DNA of 6,230 bases. It comes from Legionellales bacterium UBA4722. GTDB taxonomy: Bacteria > Pseudomonadota > Gammaproteobacteria > DSM-16500. Below are positions 5,517 through 6,230 of the stretch, piece after piece; the first letter of the stretch is position 1, and each line of letters starts with the position of its first letter. The notes below the pieces were generated by a model, which did no database searches, was not told the DNA's origin, and saw only the letters and a list, made by a program, of their open reading frames with translations. The stretch lies in contig DHJK01000194.1 of assembly GCA_002404295.1 (NCBI GenBank), positions 1 through 6,230 on the forward strand. Direction: 5' to 3'. Both the position numbers and the translations under genes were made by a program.

Positions 5517-5535
5517 GTGCCCCAGGAGTGCCCCA
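5517..5535 (+). repeat. Direct repeat GTGCCCCA, two copies, 11-bp period
   Basis: GTGCCCCA occurs at 5517-5524 and 5528-5535, separated by GGA. It is GC-rich against an AT-rich background. Same-phase short repeats about 115 bp from a tRNA att core are what arm-type integrase sites look like. The role is inferred. Confidence 0.5.
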
Positions 5536-5559
5536 CAGAAAATGGCGTGAAGCCTTGTA

Positions 5560-5590
5560 ATGGTACTATTTTATGGTACCATGCTATAAT
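5560..5590 (+). promoter_or_regulatory. hicAB operator and extended -10 promoter overlapping the hicA start
   Basis: ATGGTAC (5560-5566) is repeated as the perfect palindrome ATGGTACCAT (5573-5582), 13 bp apart, so 5560-5566 and 5576-5582 also form an inverted pair. Directly after it, TGCTATAAT (5582-5590) is a perfect extended -10 (TGnTATAAT) whose last two bases are the first two of the hicA ATG at 5589. No good -35 lies 17 bp upstream, as expected for extended -10 promoters. Transcription would start near 5597, inside hicA. The palindrome is a natural HicB operator. Confidence 0.6.
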
Positions 5591-5843
5591 GAATAAAAAG
5601 CACCAGAAAACATTACAACAAATATTCCAAACCCCTGTGCAGGCAGGGATCGTTTGGAAGGATATTGAAGCGATGCTCGTTGCATTAGGTGCCGAGATAT
5701 CTGAGGGGAGTGGTTCACGAGTTAGGATTGCATTAAACGATGTACGTGCTGTTTTTCATCGTCCTCACCCCCAAAAAGAAACAGACAAGGGTGCGGTTGT
5801 GTCAATGAGGCGATTTTTAAAAGAGGCAGGTATCAAATGTTAA
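5589..5843 (+). CDS. hicA: HicA-family mRNA interferase toxin
   Basis: An 84-residue protein from ATG 5589. The frame is open back to 5517, but the family begins at MNKKHQKTL. HicA toxins have a double-stranded-RNA-binding-like fold and cleave mRNA with a His-dependent site, and HicB blocks them. The sequence shows IVWKDIEAMLVALGAEISEG (21-40), then SRVRIALNDVRAVFHRPHP with His57 and His60, and the end GAVVSMRRFLKEAGI. This is the common proteobacterial subtype that ends FHRPHP-x-KETDKGAV. No Shine-Dalgarno sequence precedes the ATG, and the best promoter starts inside the gene, so toxin synthesis should be weak and depend on an upstream transcript. It overlaps hicB by 7 bp. No lesion is seen. 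Confidence 0.93.
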   Translation: MNKKHQKTLQQIFQTPVQAGIVWKDIEAMLVALGAEISEGSGSRVRIALNDVRAVFHRPHPQKETDKGAVVSMRRFLKEAGIKC

Positions 5844-6163
5844 TATATAAAGGTTATATCGGTCATGTTGAGTTTGATGATGAAGCAGACATTTTTCACG
5901 GTGAGGTAATCAATACACGTGATGTGATTACGTTTCAGGGAAGAACGGTTGCAGAGCTTAAAAAGGCTTTTCATGATTCGATCAATGATTACCTCGACTT
6001 TTGCAAAGAGCGGAATGAAGAACCGGAAAAGCCTTTCTCGGGCAAATTCAATCTTCGTATCGACCCTGAATTACATAGGCAGGTTTATATTACAGCTAGA
6101 CAACATAAAGTGAGTCTAAATCAGTGGATAGCAGAAGCGATTAGGCATCATATTCAGGAGTAG
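5837..6163 (+). CDS. hicB: HicB-family antitoxin and autorepressor
   Basis: A 108-residue protein from ATG 5837, starting inside the last hicA codons with a purine-rich GAGGCAGG upstream. The N-terminal domain (LIYKGYIGHVEFDDEADIFH, then GEVINTRDVITFQG and TVAELKKAFHDSINDYLDFC, about 2-56) is the degenerate RNase-H-like fold that binds HicA. The C-terminal GKFNLRIDPELHRQVYITAR (69-88) and VSLNQWIAEAIRHHI form a ribbon-helix-helix DNA-binding domain. It should neutralise HicA and repress at the ATGGTACCAT palindrome. The full usual length is present and intact. Translational coupling with hicA is likely on full-length mRNA. Confidence 0.93.
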   Translation: MLIYKGYIGHVEFDDEADIFHGEVINTRDVITFQGRTVAELKKAFHDSINDYLDFCKERNEEPEKPFSGKFNLRIDPELHRQVYITARQHKVSLNQWIAEAIRHHIQE

Positions 6164-6230
6164 CAAAAGCATATTAATCGTGACCTTTTAGCTAATTTCC
6201 CACGCGGTGAGAGTGTTCATTTAACTGTGT
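6164..6230. other. Downstream edge, no gene supported
   Basis: After the hicB stop the same frame stays open to the window end (HINRDLLANFPRGESVHLTV), but there is no start codon or ribosome binding site. It may be the head of a degraded gene or mere chance, and no terminator hairpin is visible. Confidence 0.3.

Noticed and set aside
1..6230. CRISPR array
   Set aside because: No set of regularly spaced repeats of 20-40 bp is present. The only repeats are two-copy 8-10-mers.

Overview
The window looks like a degraded accessory region (genomic-island scar) of an AT-rich gammaproteobacterium. The protein families and the heavy pseudogene load would suit Legionellales or similar host-associated lineages, but nothing here fixes the taxon. 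Almost every module is a mobile or defence-type gene, and most are broken.

Layout. A VOC (glyoxalase-fold) gene runs off the left edge on the minus strand (1-289). Next is the wreck of a P4-type tyrosine integrase (454-1006), with its N-terminal arm-binding domain and first catalytic block still readable. A higBA-type toxin-antitoxin operon follows (1035-1717). Its promoter and palindromic operator look intact and the antitoxin is intact, but the toxin frame is broken by a 5-bp tandem duplication. After it comes a lytic-transglycosylase-like gene (1844-2608) with an in-frame TGA at codon 21. A group II intron (2611 to about 4518) sits between that gene and a membrane-anchored protein gene (4545-5156). 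The intron's reverse-transcriptase/maturase frame is cut by an in-frame TGA at 3998-4000, while its 5' end and domain V look intact. On the minus strand there is then the 3' part of an XRE antitoxin-like gene (5177-5362), fused to a decayed tRNA-Asn (5359-5424). A perfect IHF-consensus match and a direct repeat to its right resemble one arm of an integrase attachment site. An intact hicAB operon closes the window (5560-6163).

How the parts fit. The transglycosylase-like enzyme has no visible signal peptide. The next gene has one N-terminal membrane helix and a predicted periplasmic domain. Splicing out the intron would leave a leader of about 28 nt between them. A peptidoglycan-degrading effector with its membrane-anchored immunity protein is a plausible reading, but this is inference. 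A theme runs through the window: the harmful partner is disabled (higB, the transglycosylase, the lost partner of the XRE fragment), while the protective partner survives or is only partly lost (higA, the 4545 gene). Only hicAB is complete, and its best promoter motif overlaps the hicA start codon, as if to favour antitoxin-only transcripts.
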